Assembly (NCBI GenBank): GCA_020053795.1
Contig: JAGVMN010000016.1
Location: 1 to 64,000 of the forward strand
Source: Bacteroidia bacterium
Lineage (GTDB): Bacteria > Bacteroidota > Bacteroidia > NS11-12g > UBA9320
Direction of reading: 5' to 3'
Length of the DNA: 64,000 bases
The position numbers and the translations under genes were made by a program. Below, piece by piece: positions 20,603 to 31,732 of this stretch. Under the pieces are notes generated by a model. It made no database searches, was not told the DNA's origin, and saw only the letters and a list, made by a program, of their open reading frames with translations. Within the stretch, counting starts at the first letter, position 1, and each line of letters begins with the position of its first letter.

Positions 20603-21952
20603 CTATTCTTTGCTCTTTAAAATCACCTTTACCTCCGCCATATTTATAACAGGCAAAAATTTGCTGAACAGGAAAAAGAAGGTGAAAAACAAACCCATAG
20701 TGCCAACAAACATTCCTACCTCAACCCAAGTTGGGCCATACATTACCCAGGATGACGGCAAATAATCCCGGTGAAGCGAGGTAACAATGATTACAAATCG
20801 CTCAAACCACATTCCTATATTGACGATGATTGACATAAAGAAGATGAACCATGGTGTGGTTCTGCACCATTTGAACCAAAATACCTGTGGTGCTACCAAA
20901 TTACAAAACATCATTGTGGCATAAGCCCACCAATACGGCCCGGTAGCTCGATTCAAAAAGGCATACTGTTCGTATTCAACTCCTGAATACCAGGCTATAA
21001 AAAACTCTGTGATATAAGCTAACCCGACCATAGACCCTGTTAACATAACAATTTTTGTCATGGCTTCCAAATGTCCAATAGTGATATAATTCTCCAATTT
21101 CATTGTAGAACGGGCGATAACCAACAGTGTTAGAACCATTCCAAATCCGGAAAAGATAGCTCCTGCAACGAAGTATGGCGGAAAAATGGTCGTGTGCCAG
21201 CCCGGAATAACTGATGTGGCAAAGTCCATGGACACAATCGTGTGAACTGAAAGCACAAGGGGGGTAGAAATTCCTGCTAAAATCAAGGAAACAACCTCAT
21301 ATCGGTGCCAGGTTCTTGCCGATCCATTCCAACCCATGGCAAAAATGCCATACCAGAATTTGCGAGCCTTTGTTTTTGCCCTGTCTCTGATAGTGGCGAT
21401 ATCGGGAATCAATCCCAAATACCAAAACAACAGGGAGACTGAAAAATACGTAGATATCGCAAAAACGTCCCAAAGCAAAGGTGAGTTAAAATTGACCCAC
21501 AATGATCCAAAAGCATTTGGTAATGGAAGTGCCCAATAGGGTCCAACCCAAACCCTGCCCATGTGAAACAGCGGAAAAATCGCTGCACACATTACGGCAA
21601 ATATGGTCATGGCTTCTGCTGATCGGTTTATAGAGAGTCTCCATTTTTGACGGAATAGTAGCAAAATTGCAGAAATCAATGTTCCTGCGTGACCTATACC
21701 AATCCAGAATACAAAATTAGTGATGTCCCAGCCCCACATGACTGATTTATTGATTCCCCAGGTACCGATCCCCGTCCAAACGGTCCAAAACAAAGTAATT
21801 ACCAATGCCATGAGGCAAACAAACGACAAGGTAAATCCAAACCACCATGCTTTCGTAGGCTTGTTTTCGATAGGACTGCATATCTCATTGCTCACATCGG
21901 CGAATTTTTTATCGCCTAATATCAACGGCTGTCTTATTGGTGCTTCAAACAT
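20603..21952 (-). CDS. actC: ActC, NrfD-like membrane subunit
   Basis: Polysulfide reductase NrfD-type TM protein; operon position. Confidence 0.92.
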   Translation of the reverse strand: MFEAPIRQPLILGDKKFADVSNEICSPIENKPTKAWWFGFTLSFVCLMALVITLFWTVWTGIGTWGINKSVMWGWDITNFVFWIGIGHAGTLISAILLLFRQKWRLSINRSAEAMTIFAVMCAAIFPLFHMGRVWVGPYWALPLPNAFGSLWVNFNSPLLWDVFAISTYFSVSLLFWYLGLIPDIATIRDRAKTKARKFWYGIFAMGWNGSARTWHRYEVVSLILAGISTPLVLSVHTIVSMDFATSVIPGWHTTIFPPYFVAGAIFSGFGMVLTLLVIARSTMKLENYITIGHLEAMTKIVMLTGSMVGLAYITEFFIAWYSGVEYEQYAFLNRATGPYWWAYATMMFCNLVAPQVFWFKWCRTTPWFIFFMSIIVNIGMWFERFVIIVTSLHRDYLPSSWVMYGPTWVEVGMFVGTMGLFFTFFFLFSKFLPVINMAEVKVILKSKE

Positions 21953-21964
21953 TTTTCAGTTTTA

Positions 21965-24900
21965 TTATGAATGGTGTGGTTTCGTGTTAGTTGATTTGTT
22001 GTTTCTGATTTTGGTCAAATAAGCAACCTTTGGCTTCGTATCCAATTCTTCAAGCAAATGATATGAACGCTCGTTTTTATACAATTTGCTCAATTCGCTT
22101 TCCGGATCGTTTAAGTCGCCAAAAACAATAGCTCCTGATGGACAGGTTCTGGCACAGGCAACTTTGGCATCGCCATCTTTCAACTTTCTGTTTTCTCTTT
22201 TCGCGGTCAGCTTTGCTGACTGAATGTTTTGAATACAGAAACTGCATTTCTCCATTACCCCTCTTGTTCTCATGGTAACGTCAGGATTGATAACCATTTT
22301 GCCGAGGTCGTTATTGAAATGGTAATCAAATTGGTCGTTGTCGTTATATCTGAACCAATTGAAACGTCTTACTTTGTATGGGCAGTTATTTCCGCAATAT
22401 TTGGTACCAATACAACGGTTATAGGTCATTTGGTTCAATCCTTCACTGCTGTGAGTGGTTGCCAATACCGGGCAAACGGTTTCACAAGGTGCGTGATCAC
22501 AATGCTGACACATAAGCGGCATGTGAACCACTTTTACATTTTCATAATGAACCTGAGGTTTTCCTGCTTTTGTATTTTGTTTGGTTAGTGCGTCAATGTC
22601 TTTTTCTTTGGTTAGGAAACCTTTATCACTTTCAAAACTGTAGTAACGATCTATTCTTATCCAGTGCATCTCTCTACGCATGCGAACTTCGTCTCTACCT
22701 ACAACCGGTACATTATTCTCAATACTGCAACTAACCACACAAGCTCCGCAACCGGTACAGGCATTCAGGTCAATAGCCATCCCCCAGTGGTGACCGGTAG
22801 AATAATCATATTCATCCCAAAGTGAAATCAAATCATGCTTGTGATGATTGGTTACAAAAGGATCTTTCTTGTATTCTTCAAATGTTGCCTCCCTGATAAT
22901 GTCTCTTCCTTCTATCGAATGGTGAGACTGTGTTTGGGCCAATTCATAACCACTGCCGATTTTCTCAATTCTAATCTCTGAAGTTCGGATGTAGGTTGAT
23001 GTTCCGTTCATTAATAAAACAAAAGGGAAAGCATTTTTTCCCAGATTTTTCAAATCGTTCTCCCCTGCACCCGGAACCATTCTTCCGTAACCCAATGCGA
23101 TACCAATGGTTCCCCTCGCTTGTCCGGGCTGAATAAGCACAGGCAAAGAGTCTATTACATTACCACCTACTGACACTTTTACCAAATCGCCTTGCTCCAA
23201 TTTTCTTTTCTCGGCTTCAGTTTTGGAAATGGTCAGGTAATTATCGTAACATACTTTGGTAATAGGGTCCGGCAGTTCATGTACCCATGGATTGTTTGCC
23301 CATGAACCATCTCTGGGTCCTACCTTTTGATATAATATTAAATCAGTCTCCGGCAATGTTTTGGTAGATGATTCAATGACAGCAACAGCATCATTGATAA
23401 GAGCATTCATAGATGGTACCGAAGCCGGTTTTTCTCCGCTTGAATAAAATCCATCATGAAGAGCCTGATCCCAGTTAGTTGTAACGTTTGCCGCCGCAAT
23501 ACTCTTAACATATTCATAAGCCCCTGACTTGTCTCCACTTGGTTTTAATGCGTTTCCCGACCAGGTTAGCAAAGATTCAAAGGCCTGACGGGTATTGAAT
23601 ACCGGGCTAATGGTTGGTTGAGAAAATACGAAACGACCTGCTTGTGGTTCCAAAACATCCCACGATTCCAAAAAGTGAGCATCAGGGGCAACAAATCCAG
23701 CCATTCCGGAAGTCTCATCAGGAGCATTTGCTGTGCTGATAACAAGCTCTGCTTTCTTCAAAGCATCGGTTATTTTTTTGGCTGAATGGTAGGAATACAC
23801 AGGGTTGGTATTGACAAATAAAACCCCCTTTACAGAGCCTTCTGAAAGATCGTTTACAAACTTTTCAAATTCGGTTTCAGAGTATTGGGAAACATTCAGA
23901 TTATTATCGAGGTCAATAGTATTGCCATAGTTGCCTAATAAAATATTGATTGCATTAACGATTAATTGACAGTCGGTGTCGTTTGACTTTGAAACAACCA
24001 GACTTTTGCCTTTCGCATTCCAAAGATCTTCGGCAGCTCTGGCAATGGCTCCTCCGGCTAGTTCTTCACTTGTTGCAGACGGTATCAAACCTGCACCACC
24101 CTTTGCAGCCAGCTTATTGTATAGGCTAATCAAATACAGGCCTTCTCTTGATTCACGCATGGGAACCCTTGAATCGGCGTTTGAACCGGTCAGAGATAGT
24201 AACGACTCGAACTGGATATGTCTGGACATTACCTCATTGCCGGGAATTCTAAGTTTTCTGTAATCTTTAGAAAACCTCACCGGAGATATCCATGTTCCCA
24301 GAAAGTCCGCTCCAAAACTCACAACAACCTCGGCCTTGTCAAATTTGTACATCGGAATCACTTTTCTGCCGAAAGATTTCTCGTTGGCGATTAGCATTCC
24401 GGAATAAGAAATAGGATCGTAAACCACTGTTTGTGCAGTTGGATATTTTTCGATGAATTTACTGATGGCGGCCTTCAGAACCAAACTTGTATTTGTTCTG
24501 GTAATAATTCTTATGGAACCACCTGAAGCTGCTATGCTCCCTAATTTTGCCGTAATTTGGCTATCAAAAAGATTCCAATCGGCAACATCCTTTGATTTTA
24601 TCTGAGGGTTCTTGTAACGGTTGGTATCATACAACGATAATATGCTCGCTTGTCCGGTTGCACAAAGCCCGCCTCCCGAAAGATCAGACAAATCATTGCC
24701 TTCAAGTTTTATTGGACGACCCTCTCTTACCTTAACAATTATTGGAAATCCTTCGTTATAAACACCCAAATTAGACGCATAGTACAATGGAACACCAGGT
24801 GTTACATTTTCAGGTTTAACCAAGTAAGGTATGGCATATTTAACCGGGGTTTTATTGCATGAAGCCAGAGAAACTGCGGCAACGCTGAAACCAAAAAATT

Positions 24901-25057
24901 TCAAAAAATCCCGTCGGTTAGAGTTGAATGACATTTGGCCGCTAAAGGCTTCATCCAATGGAAGACCTTCCGAAAATTCGTTTTTCTGAGCCTCAACAAA
25001 AGAGGATTCACTTGCCAACTCTTCGAAACCTTTCCAGTATTGATGTTTGCGTCGCAT
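21965..25057 (-). CDS. actB: ActB, TAT-variant-translocated molybdopterin oxidoreductase-like/Fe-S subunit
   Basis: SNRRDFLKFFGFSVAAVSLASC; ferredoxin motifs CTGCGACVVSC, CQHCDHAPCETVCP, CGNNCP, CSFC. Confidence 0.93.
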   Translation of the reverse strand: MRRKHQYWKGFEELASESSFVEAQKNEFSEGLPLDEAFSGQMSFNSNRRDFLKFFGFSVAAVSLASCNKTPVKYAIPYLVKPENVTPGVPLYYASNLGVYNEGFPIIVKVREGRPIKLEGNDLSDLSGGGLCATGQASILSLYDTNRYKNPQIKSKDVADWNLFDSQITAKLGSIAASGGSIRIITRTNTSLVLKAAISKFIEKYPTAQTVVYDPISYSGMLIANEKSFGRKVIPMYKFDKAEVVVSFGADFLGTWISPVRFSKDYRKLRIPGNEVMSRHIQFESLLSLTGSNADSRVPMRESREGLYLISLYNKLAAKGGAGLIPSATSEELAGGAIARAAEDLWNAKGKSLVVSKSNDTDCQLIVNAINILLGNYGNTIDLDNNLNVSQYSETEFEKFVNDLSEGSVKGVLFVNTNPVYSYHSAKKITDALKKAELVISTANAPDETSGMAGFVAPDAHFLESWDVLEPQAGRFVFSQPTISPVFNTRQAFESLLTWSGNALKPSGDKSGAYEYVKSIAAANVTTNWDQALHDGFYSSGEKPASVPSMNALINDAVAVIESSTKTLPETDLILYQKVGPRDGSWANNPWVHELPDPITKVCYDNYLTISKTEAEKRKLEQGDLVKVSVGGNVIDSLPVLIQPGQARGTIGIALGYGRMVPGAGENDLKNLGKNAFPFVLLMNGTSTYIRTSEIRIEKIGSGYELAQTQSHHSIEGRDIIREATFEEYKKDPFVTNHHKHDLISLWDEYDYSTGHHWGMAIDLNACTGCGACVVSCSIENNVPVVGRDEVRMRREMHWIRIDRYYSFESDKGFLTKEKDIDALTKQNTKAGKPQVHYENVKVVHMPLMCQHCDHAPCETVCPVLATTHSSEGLNQMTYNRCIGTKYCGNNCPYKVRRFNWFRYNDNDQFDYHFNNDLGKMVINPDVTMRTRGVMEKCSFCIQNIQSAKLTAKRENRKLKDGDAKVACARTCPSGAIVFGDLNDPESELSKLYKNERSYHLLEELDTKPKVAYLTKIRNNKSTNTKPHHS

Positions 25058-25086
25058 TTATGCTGATTGTTTTCTTGTTTTAATAA

Positions 25087-26007
25087 TTAATAATGACACT
25101 TACCACATTCCAATCCACCGTTCTCGGCAACCGTAACATGATACTTTCCTTCTTTAAGTGACTTACGATGTGCGGCTTCGTAATAGTCATTTCCCAAATC
25201 AATCCCACGCTGCTTATGGCAATCTAAACACCACACCATTTGAAGCGATGCAAATTGGTAAACTCTATCCATTTCCTGCACGGGACCATGACAGGTCTGA
25301 CATTCCAATTTTCCGACTTTCACATGCTGCGAATGGTTGAAGTAAGACAGATCAGGAAGGTTGTGTATCCGCACCCATTTAATAGGCTGTTGTTTGTAAT
25401 TTGGTATGTACTCTCGTTTTACCCCGTCAAAACCAATGGCATCATATATTTTCTGTATTTCCGGAGAAATTTTACCGTCATATTTTGCGGTGGCCTGTAC
25501 ATATTTATGACAATTCATGCATGTGTTTGCAGATGGAATGCTGGCCGACTTGCTTTTATCAGCTGTACTATGGCAATACTTACAATCAAGTTGCAACTCT
25601 CCTTCTCCCAATCCGGCATGAAGCTTATGTGAAAAGTTGATAGGTTGCGTTGGGGAATAATCCTGTTGAACACCAATCTCATCCATGGCATATTTATAAC
25701 CCCAACCACCTAAAACAATAATAATACCTGTAACCACGATTAAAGAAACTATTATTGGGTTCCATCTTGAAACGACGGGCTGAATCTTTCTTTGATAATA
25801 AGATGGTTCAACAAGTTCGATTTGTTTTTCCCTGACGATTCGTTTCAGATTTCTGGTAACGCCAAAAAGCAATCCACCAATTAAAACCAACACTGCAAAC
25901 AAAACCAATACTGTAATAAAAGTTGAATCATTGTAGAATTCGGAACCGCCTTGCGAGAAGCTTGCCAGAGGCAATAAAAACAACAAGAAAGATGAATATT
26001 TCTTCAT
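25087..26007 (-). CDS. actA: ActA, pentaheme cytochrome c subunit
   Basis: Five CxxCH motifs: CKYCH, CMNCH, CQTCH, CLDCH, CGKCH. Confidence 0.92.
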   Translation of the reverse strand: MKKYSSFLLFLLPLASFSQGGSEFYNDSTFITVLVLFAVLVLIGGLLFGVTRNLKRIVREKQIELVEPSYYQRKIQPVVSRWNPIIVSLIVVTGIIIVLGGWGYKYAMDEIGVQQDYSPTQPINFSHKLHAGLGEGELQLDCKYCHSTADKSKSASIPSANTCMNCHKYVQATAKYDGKISPEIQKIYDAIGFDGVKREYIPNYKQQPIKWVRIHNLPDLSYFNHSQHVKVGKLECQTCHGPVQEMDRVYQFASLQMVWCLDCHKQRGIDLGNDYYEAAHRKSLKEGKYHVTVAENGGLECGKCHY

Positions 26008-26208
26008 AAATTGTGTGCCGTTCGGTTAATTAATTGAGCTTTCGAGGTCAAAAAATGCGGTGCAAATATAGAGTACATAACAAAGTGGCAATCTTCAAAA
26101 TTTGCACATGACGGCAATTTAGATTTCGTCTAAATAAAGAGCGTAATATATTTATAATCAAATAATTAAAAACGATTATCTCTTTGTCCTTATAGATTTA
26201 TTCACAGA

Positions 26209-27246
26209 CTATTTCGGCATTAGAGTCATGTTATCGGAGGCATATGCCTTTATAATCTCTTTTACCAGTCTGTGACGAACAACATCCTCGATATCCAGTT
26301 CGACCACTTCGATTCCGGAAATTCCGGAAAGCAATCTTACCGCCCGTTTCAATCCCGATGTTTGTGCCTTCGGCAAATCAACCTGACTCAAATCTCCGGT
26401 GACAATTACCTTTGCATGCGGGCCCATTCTTGTTAAGAACATTTTCAACTGCACATCGGTGGCGTTCTGGGCTTCGTCCAAAATAATGAAACAATTATCC
26501 AGTGTTCTCCCACGCATGAATGCCATAGGGGCAATTTCAATAGTCCCATTTTCTATGTACTTGGCATATTTCTCAGGCGGAATCATATCCTGCAGAGAAT
26601 CGTAAAGCGGCCTCAAATAAGGATCTATTTTTTCCTTTAAATCACCAGGCAGGAAACCAAGATTCTCTCCGGCTTCAACGGCAGGTCGGGCCAGTATTAT
26701 TCTTTTCACCTGTTTATCTTTCAATGAACGCACAGCTATGGCAACCGCAGTATAGGTCTTTCCGGTACCGGCAGGCCCTAAAGCAAAAACCACATCATTT
26801 TTGGCAACAACTTCAACTAATTTTATTTGATTCGGCGTTCTGGCTCTGATAATTTTTCCGTTTGGGCCATAAACAAGAACGAGAACGTCTTCTTTCACCT
26901 CCTTTAACTTTTGCGGATAAGATGAATCTATTAATTCATCAACTTCTGCAAAAGAAAAATGCGGGTTCATCTCCAGAATTCTGATCATTTCTTCTACCCG
27001 AACTTCAAGCAGGGCTATATGCTCTTCCGGCCCCAAAACTTTTATTTCATTTCCGCGGGACGATATGTTGAGCGTAGGAAATTTTCTTTTTAGATATTGG
27101 ATGGCATCTTTACCTGCATCAAAAAACTCTGCCTGATTCTGCCGATCTATTACAATTATTTTTTCTGTCAAATTTATGAAAATTAAAAAGCTTTTTCTCT
27201 GTCTTGTTAAGGTGTTAATTTCGTTGCCAAATTTATGAACATTCAA
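26209..27246 (-). CDS. PhoH-family ATPase
   Basis: ALGPAGTGKTYTAVAIA, FIILDEAQNAT; likely start is an internal TTG near 27171 (LTEKIIVIDRQ). Confidence 0.9.
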   Translation of the reverse strand: MNVHKFGNEINTLTRQRKSFLIFINLTEKIIVIDRQNQAEFFDAGKDAIQYLKRKFPTLNISSRGNEIKVLGPEEHIALLEVRVEEMIRILEMNPHFSFAEVDELIDSSYPQKLKEVKEDVLVLVYGPNGKIIRARTPNQIKLVEVVAKNDVVFALGPAGTGKTYTAVAIAVRSLKDKQVKRIILARPAVEAGENLGFLPGDLKEKIDPYLRPLYDSLQDMIPPEKYAKYIENGTIEIAPMAFMRGRTLDNCFIILDEAQNATDVQLKMFLTRMGPHAKVIVTGDLSQVDLPKAQTSGLKRAVRLLSGISGIEVVELDIEDVVRHRLVKEIIKAYASDNMTLMPK

Positions 27247-27251
27247 TCAAA

Positions 27252-28022
27252 TTGGGAATAATAACTCTTACAACAGATTTTGGGATAGATTCGCACTATC
27301 TAGTTTCAGTAAAAGCAGTTTTGTTTTCCGGCAGTTCAGACATCAGAGTACTCGACATCTCCCACAGCATCGAGCGTTTTGATATTAATGAAGCGGCCTA
27401 TGTCATCAATTTGGTTAGGAAAGATTTTCCCGCAAACACCATTCATATAATTGCCATTGACACCGAAAGTCTGGAAGGACAGCGAATTCTTTGTGTCAAA
27501 AGTCAGGGACAATTTTTTATTGTTCCTGATAATGGCATCATTTCTCTGATTGAGCCTGACGGGTATTACGAAGTTTTTGAATTTAAAAGACAACCAGATA
27601 GTTCTTTTATAGTGAGAGATGTGATGGCAATTCAGGCAATCGAATTGATCAAACAAAATTATCAACCTGAAAAACTCTTCGGAAAAACCGATGGCATCAA
27701 CAAGAAATTAGCAATAAATCCTGTTGTAAACAATGATACTTTACAGGGAACCATCGTTTATGTGGATTCTTATGGAAATGCTTTTACCAATATCACAAGA
27801 ACGGCTTTTGACGACTTTGTGAAAAGCAAAAAGTTTCGTATAATTTTGAGCCATTTCGAGTTTGTTGACAAAATACACCGGAAAATCACTGACGAAGCGG
27901 AAGGTCAAACGGTCTGTATTTTCAACGAGAATGGCTACCTGATGATTAGAATCAATCAGGGAAAAGCTTCCCAATTGTACAACTTGCGTAAATCAAAACC
28001 CATAATGATTGAACTTTTATGA
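27252..28022 (+). CDS. SAM hydroxide adenosyltransferase (DUF62)
   Basis: ITLTTDFGIDSHYLVSVKAVL, VPDNGIISLI, VDSYGNAFTNIT; TTG start at 27252. Confidence 0.9.
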   Translation: MGIITLTTDFGIDSHYLVSVKAVLFSGSSDIRVLDISHSIERFDINEAAYVINLVRKDFPANTIHIIAIDTESLEGQRILCVKSQGQFFIVPDNGIISLIEPDGYYEVFEFKRQPDSSFIVRDVMAIQAIELIKQNYQPEKLFGKTDGINKKLAINPVVNNDTLQGTIVYVDSYGNAFTNITRTAFDDFVKSKKFRIILSHFEFVDKIHRKITDEAEGQTVCIFNENGYLMIRINQGKASQLYNLRKSKPIMIELL

Positions 28023-28306
28023 TTATTAGATTAGTGAAAATTATATTAGAACCAGAAAATGGCATAGCATTTAAAGAATTATTTGAACAGGTTAGACACG
28101 AGATTGGCAATTTTGAAGGATGCACCAGGCTCGATCTGCTCGAAGACATACGTTTACCAAATGTTTTTTTTACGTATAGTGAGTGGGAAAGCGAAATTGC
28201 TCTTGAAAATTACAGAAAATCTCCATTATTTGCGGGCATCTGGGAAAAAACAAAGGTAATGTTTTCGAAAAAAGCTGAGGCTTGGAGTACACAAAGGGTT
28301 GACTAA
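28019..28306 (+). CDS. Antibiotic biosynthesis monooxygenase (ABM)-family protein
   Basis: 95 aa; GCTRLDLLEDIRLPNVFFTYSEWESEIALENYRKSPLF; 4-nt overlap with upstream gene. Confidence 0.75.
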   Translation: MIIRLVKIILEPENGIAFKELFEQVRHEIGNFEGCTRLDLLEDIRLPNVFFTYSEWESEIALENYRKSPLFAGIWEKTKVMFSKKAEAWSTQRVD

Positions 28307-28326
28307 TTTGAAAGAAAACCACAATA

Positions 28327-30663
28327 TTGATAAACATGAATAACATGAATAAGATGAGACGAATTTCCTTGTTGCAGTCAATTTGTTTTTTGACCTTAAT
28401 TTTATTGGCCGCAAATGTAAATGCACAAGATTACTTAGATATCGCTGAGGTTTCTTATGATGACGGAGCTTATAAAAAAGCGTTGAAAAATGCCATGGAA
28501 GCCACCGAAGACCCTGATTACAAAAAAGAACCAAAGGCTTATTATCTGGTTGCCCTCAGCCTCTCTAAGTTATACGACGATCCCTACTATCTCGAGAAAA
28601 ACCCTGAAACCATTAAAGAGGCTATGAAATACCTCTCCAAGGGTGTAGAAAAAGACCCCGGAACAAAGGAATATGCCAATTACAAGGAATTGATAGACAC
28701 GCTCATTCAAAAAAACAACAAAGAAGCTGATGGATTTTATAAGACCAATAAACTGAGTAAAGCTCTTAAAGCTTATCAGGAATCTTTTCGATTGGGTAGC
28801 GATACTGTGGCATTTTACTGGACCGGCAAGGTGAGTATGGACATGCTCGACACCGCTGTTGGCCGTGATGTTTACAGCACTTTGATCACCTGGTACGACG
28901 AAACATTTTCTGCTTCGGGAGACAATTCAAAATTCGTTGAAGATCCCTTTCTATATTTTGCCAATTATCACTGGACACGGAAAAACTATGATTCAGCAAG
29001 TTACTATTTAGAAATGGGTCGAAGAATATTCGGGCCAAAACCGGGGCTTAATTTTTATCTTTACAGCATAGGAACCGAACAGGTAAACACACTTCCACCC
29101 AGCACCCTGCTTTTAGAAACTATAAAAAAATATCTTGGCTTCTTCCCTGCCGATACTTTTTTTAGCCGAAAGGAAAATGCCCTATACTTGTATTTGATAC
29201 GAACCAATCTCAGCAAGGGAGATACCCTTCCGGTTGATATGATGCTTCATGAGTTTTGCAATCAAAAATCTGAGAGAGCCACCTCAACCGATGTAGCTAA
29301 ATATATGGCCGCGGACGAATTTGTAGAAGAAAAGCCCGAAAATGTTCTTTGGATGGTGTCTAATTACTATTTCAACAATGGCCATAATGCTGCTGCCAAT
29401 TTCACAGCCAAACGCTATATTGAAAAAACGGCAGACTCCAATACTAATACCGATCTTGAAAACCGTTGGGTGGTTATTATTGACTATTCCAACAAAAGCA
29501 AAAGCCTCGCCTACACTCAAATGCTTATTGCGACAGCTATGCAACTGTTTCCCGATTCCAAGTCTTTAAAAGATATGAGACGTACCATAACAATGGCAGC
29601 TCTTGAAAAGGATTTAAAAGTTACCGACAAAGGTGCCTTGCGTGAATTGATCAATGCCCAGGAAGACCTAAAAGGAAATGCCGCTGTATCTAAAGTGTAT
29701 ATGGACAATTTAATGGGTTACATAGACGGATTGATTTTTAACAAGCACTATATGCAAGCAAAAAAGGTGATTGATGATGAGAAACTGAGAGATCCTCTAA
29801 ACCCGGTTTGGGCCGATAAATATATTTATCTGGCCAAAGAAGACTTTTACTTCAGCTTTTACGAAACCAGAATACGCCCTGATACAGTGGCCGGAATGAT
29901 CATCAACCAATTCAAATGGAATGGAGCAACAACAGGCTGCAAAGCAGGTGATATCGATCCTAAAATTCACCAAAAGGTCGAGACCAGAATAAACTATTTC
30001 CGCAGGAATGCCAATGTGCCTTTGATTTATCTCGACCCTCAATTAAATGACTGGTGCCAGAAAGCAGTTCTGATGATGGAATCGAACCGCAAACTGGATC
30101 ACGAACCTACGAAAACATGGACCTGTTACTCGCCGGAAGGAGCAGAAGCCGCTAAATATTCCTTGTTAAGCCAGAATTCTAACACAACCATGGCCATTAC
30201 CGGCTTTGTAGCCGATAATAACAATACCAGTCTGGGCAACAGACGTTGGATGCTTTATTACAACAGCAAATCGTTTGGTCATGGCTCTACGGACAACTAT
30301 TGCTCTATATGGGCTTTGGACGACAGTGGTAGTACGGATACTTCGATTTACAAAGACCAATTCGTAGCATGGCCGCCGGAAGGTTATTTGCCCAAAATGG
30401 TTGTTTTCAAAAACTGGTCTTTCAGTATTTACCGCGATTTGAAAGGAGCCAACGTGACAATGACTGAAAACGGTAAACCGGTGGTCATTAAACAACATCC
30501 CTTGGTAGAAGGTTATGGAATGCCAACGTTGGTTTGGACACCTGAAGTTGACTTAGCCGGAAATACTGCAAACAGAAACTTCGAAGTATCAATAAAACTG
30601 ACCGATGGCAGACTCTACAAATTTATGGTCAATGCTTTTGACTTTGATCCGGTGGGGTATTAG
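28327..30663 (+). CDS. Large secreted protein with TPR-like N-terminus and CAP-like C-terminal domain
   Basis: Signal peptide; repeated helical units; RINYFRRNANVPLIYLDPQLNDWCQKAVLMM...LGNRRWMLYYNSKSFGHG CAP-like segment. Confidence 0.7.
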   Translation: MINMNNMNKMRRISLLQSICFLTLILLAANVNAQDYLDIAEVSYDDGAYKKALKNAMEATEDPDYKKEPKAYYLVALSLSKLYDDPYYLEKNPETIKEAMKYLSKGVEKDPGTKEYANYKELIDTLIQKNNKEADGFYKTNKLSKALKAYQESFRLGSDTVAFYWTGKVSMDMLDTAVGRDVYSTLITWYDETFSASGDNSKFVEDPFLYFANYHWTRKNYDSASYYLEMGRRIFGPKPGLNFYLYSIGTEQVNTLPPSTLLLETIKKYLGFFPADTFFSRKENALYLYLIRTNLSKGDTLPVDMMLHEFCNQKSERATSTDVAKYMAADEFVEEKPENVLWMVSNYYFNNGHNAAANFTAKRYIEKTADSNTNTDLENRWVVIIDYSNKSKSLAYTQMLIATAMQLFPDSKSLKDMRRTITMAALEKDLKVTDKGALRELINAQEDLKGNAAVSKVYMDNLMGYIDGLIFNKHYMQAKKVIDDEKLRDPLNPVWADKYIYLAKEDFYFSFYETRIRPDTVAGMIINQFKWNGATTGCKAGDIDPKIHQKVETRINYFRRNANVPLIYLDPQLNDWCQKAVLMMESNRKLDHEPTKTWTCYSPEGAEAAKYSLLSQNSNTTMAITGFVADNNNTSLGNRRWMLYYNSKSFGHGSTDNYCSIWALDDSGSTDTSIYKDQFVAWPPEGYLPKMVVFKNWSFSIYRDLKGANVTMTENGKPVVIKQHPLVEGYGMPTLVWTPEVDLAGNTANRNFEVSIKLTDGRLYKFMVNAFDFDPVGY

Positions 30664-31214
30664 CAATAACCAAAATGATAGTTTGCTGAGCACTTTGGTC
30701 TTTCCAGCACATACCCTTCACCGGCTGTGTGTGTCATGACCCAGCCTCTTATATTAACTTCATATTTGCAGGTGGTGGCAGAACCCTTACTTTAAAGAAA
30801 AAACCAATTATCGGAAATTAGACAAGTTTGAAACAGACGCCAACAGCAGGTTTATGTTAAAACGATATTCCTTTATTTGAGTAAGGCCCGTTGCAATTGA
30901 TGAAGAACGGTACTGTTAAAAATGGTTTCGGAACAGTTTCGAACAACCGGAATGGTTTAGAAAAGGACAGTACAAACGAGTGGTATATAACTGCAAATGA
31001 TTTCAAAGATGTTATCAAAACCCGTTCAGTGTATAGGAATAATAAGAACTGCTGAATTGGGAACTACCGAACACAAAGCATTGGTCAGGTGGTCAAAGAC
31101 GCCTTTCAAAATAAGATTAAGATGAAGTATTTATAGTCAACGAAAGCCAGCACACCTTCAATTGGTGTCAATAAACACGTAATTATCATATTATGACTCA
31201 CTGCCCCTTCCTGT

Positions 31215-31680
31215 TTGTATAGTTATACAGAAATTAGTGACGGCATCAAATCGGTCTATCAACCAAATGTAACCATTATGGGATTCAGTCAATTCAACAA
31301 CCGAAAGCCCAACTCATTGCCTCAGGAGTTAGTTGGCAGTTCAAAAGGTCAGGATTTTGAGCCGGAATACGCAACTGTTTCTGAAGATTCGAAAAAAGCA
31401 TGGGTGATTGTGCAGGAAAAAATACTATCATGAAATTGATTTGGTTGAAAAAACTATTACCGCGGTTTGCCGTTGGGAGCCAAAAACTTCATTAGCGTGG
31501 GAAATGGCTTTGATTCCTCAGAAAATTACAACGAAATGCTCATTTCTAATCGGCCCGTGTAATCTTAATTATATGCCTGACACTATTGTATCTTATCCGG
31601 TTGCTGATAAAAGTATCCTAAATAGATGGCCCGCGACCATCAGAAAAAGGGAAACCTTCCGTCTGTGGTGCCGATGAACT
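31215..31680 (+). pseudogene. Choice-of-anchor I family protein remnant
   Basis: Across frames: QDFEPEYATVSEDSKKAWVIVQE(N), LPLGAKNFISVGNGFDSSENYN, YMPDTIVSYPVADKS; several frameshifts. Confidence 0.65.
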
Positions 31681-31732
31681 AACTCCCCAAATAAAATCTT
31701 CGCCGAAATCTTTGATATTGAAAAGTGCCAAA

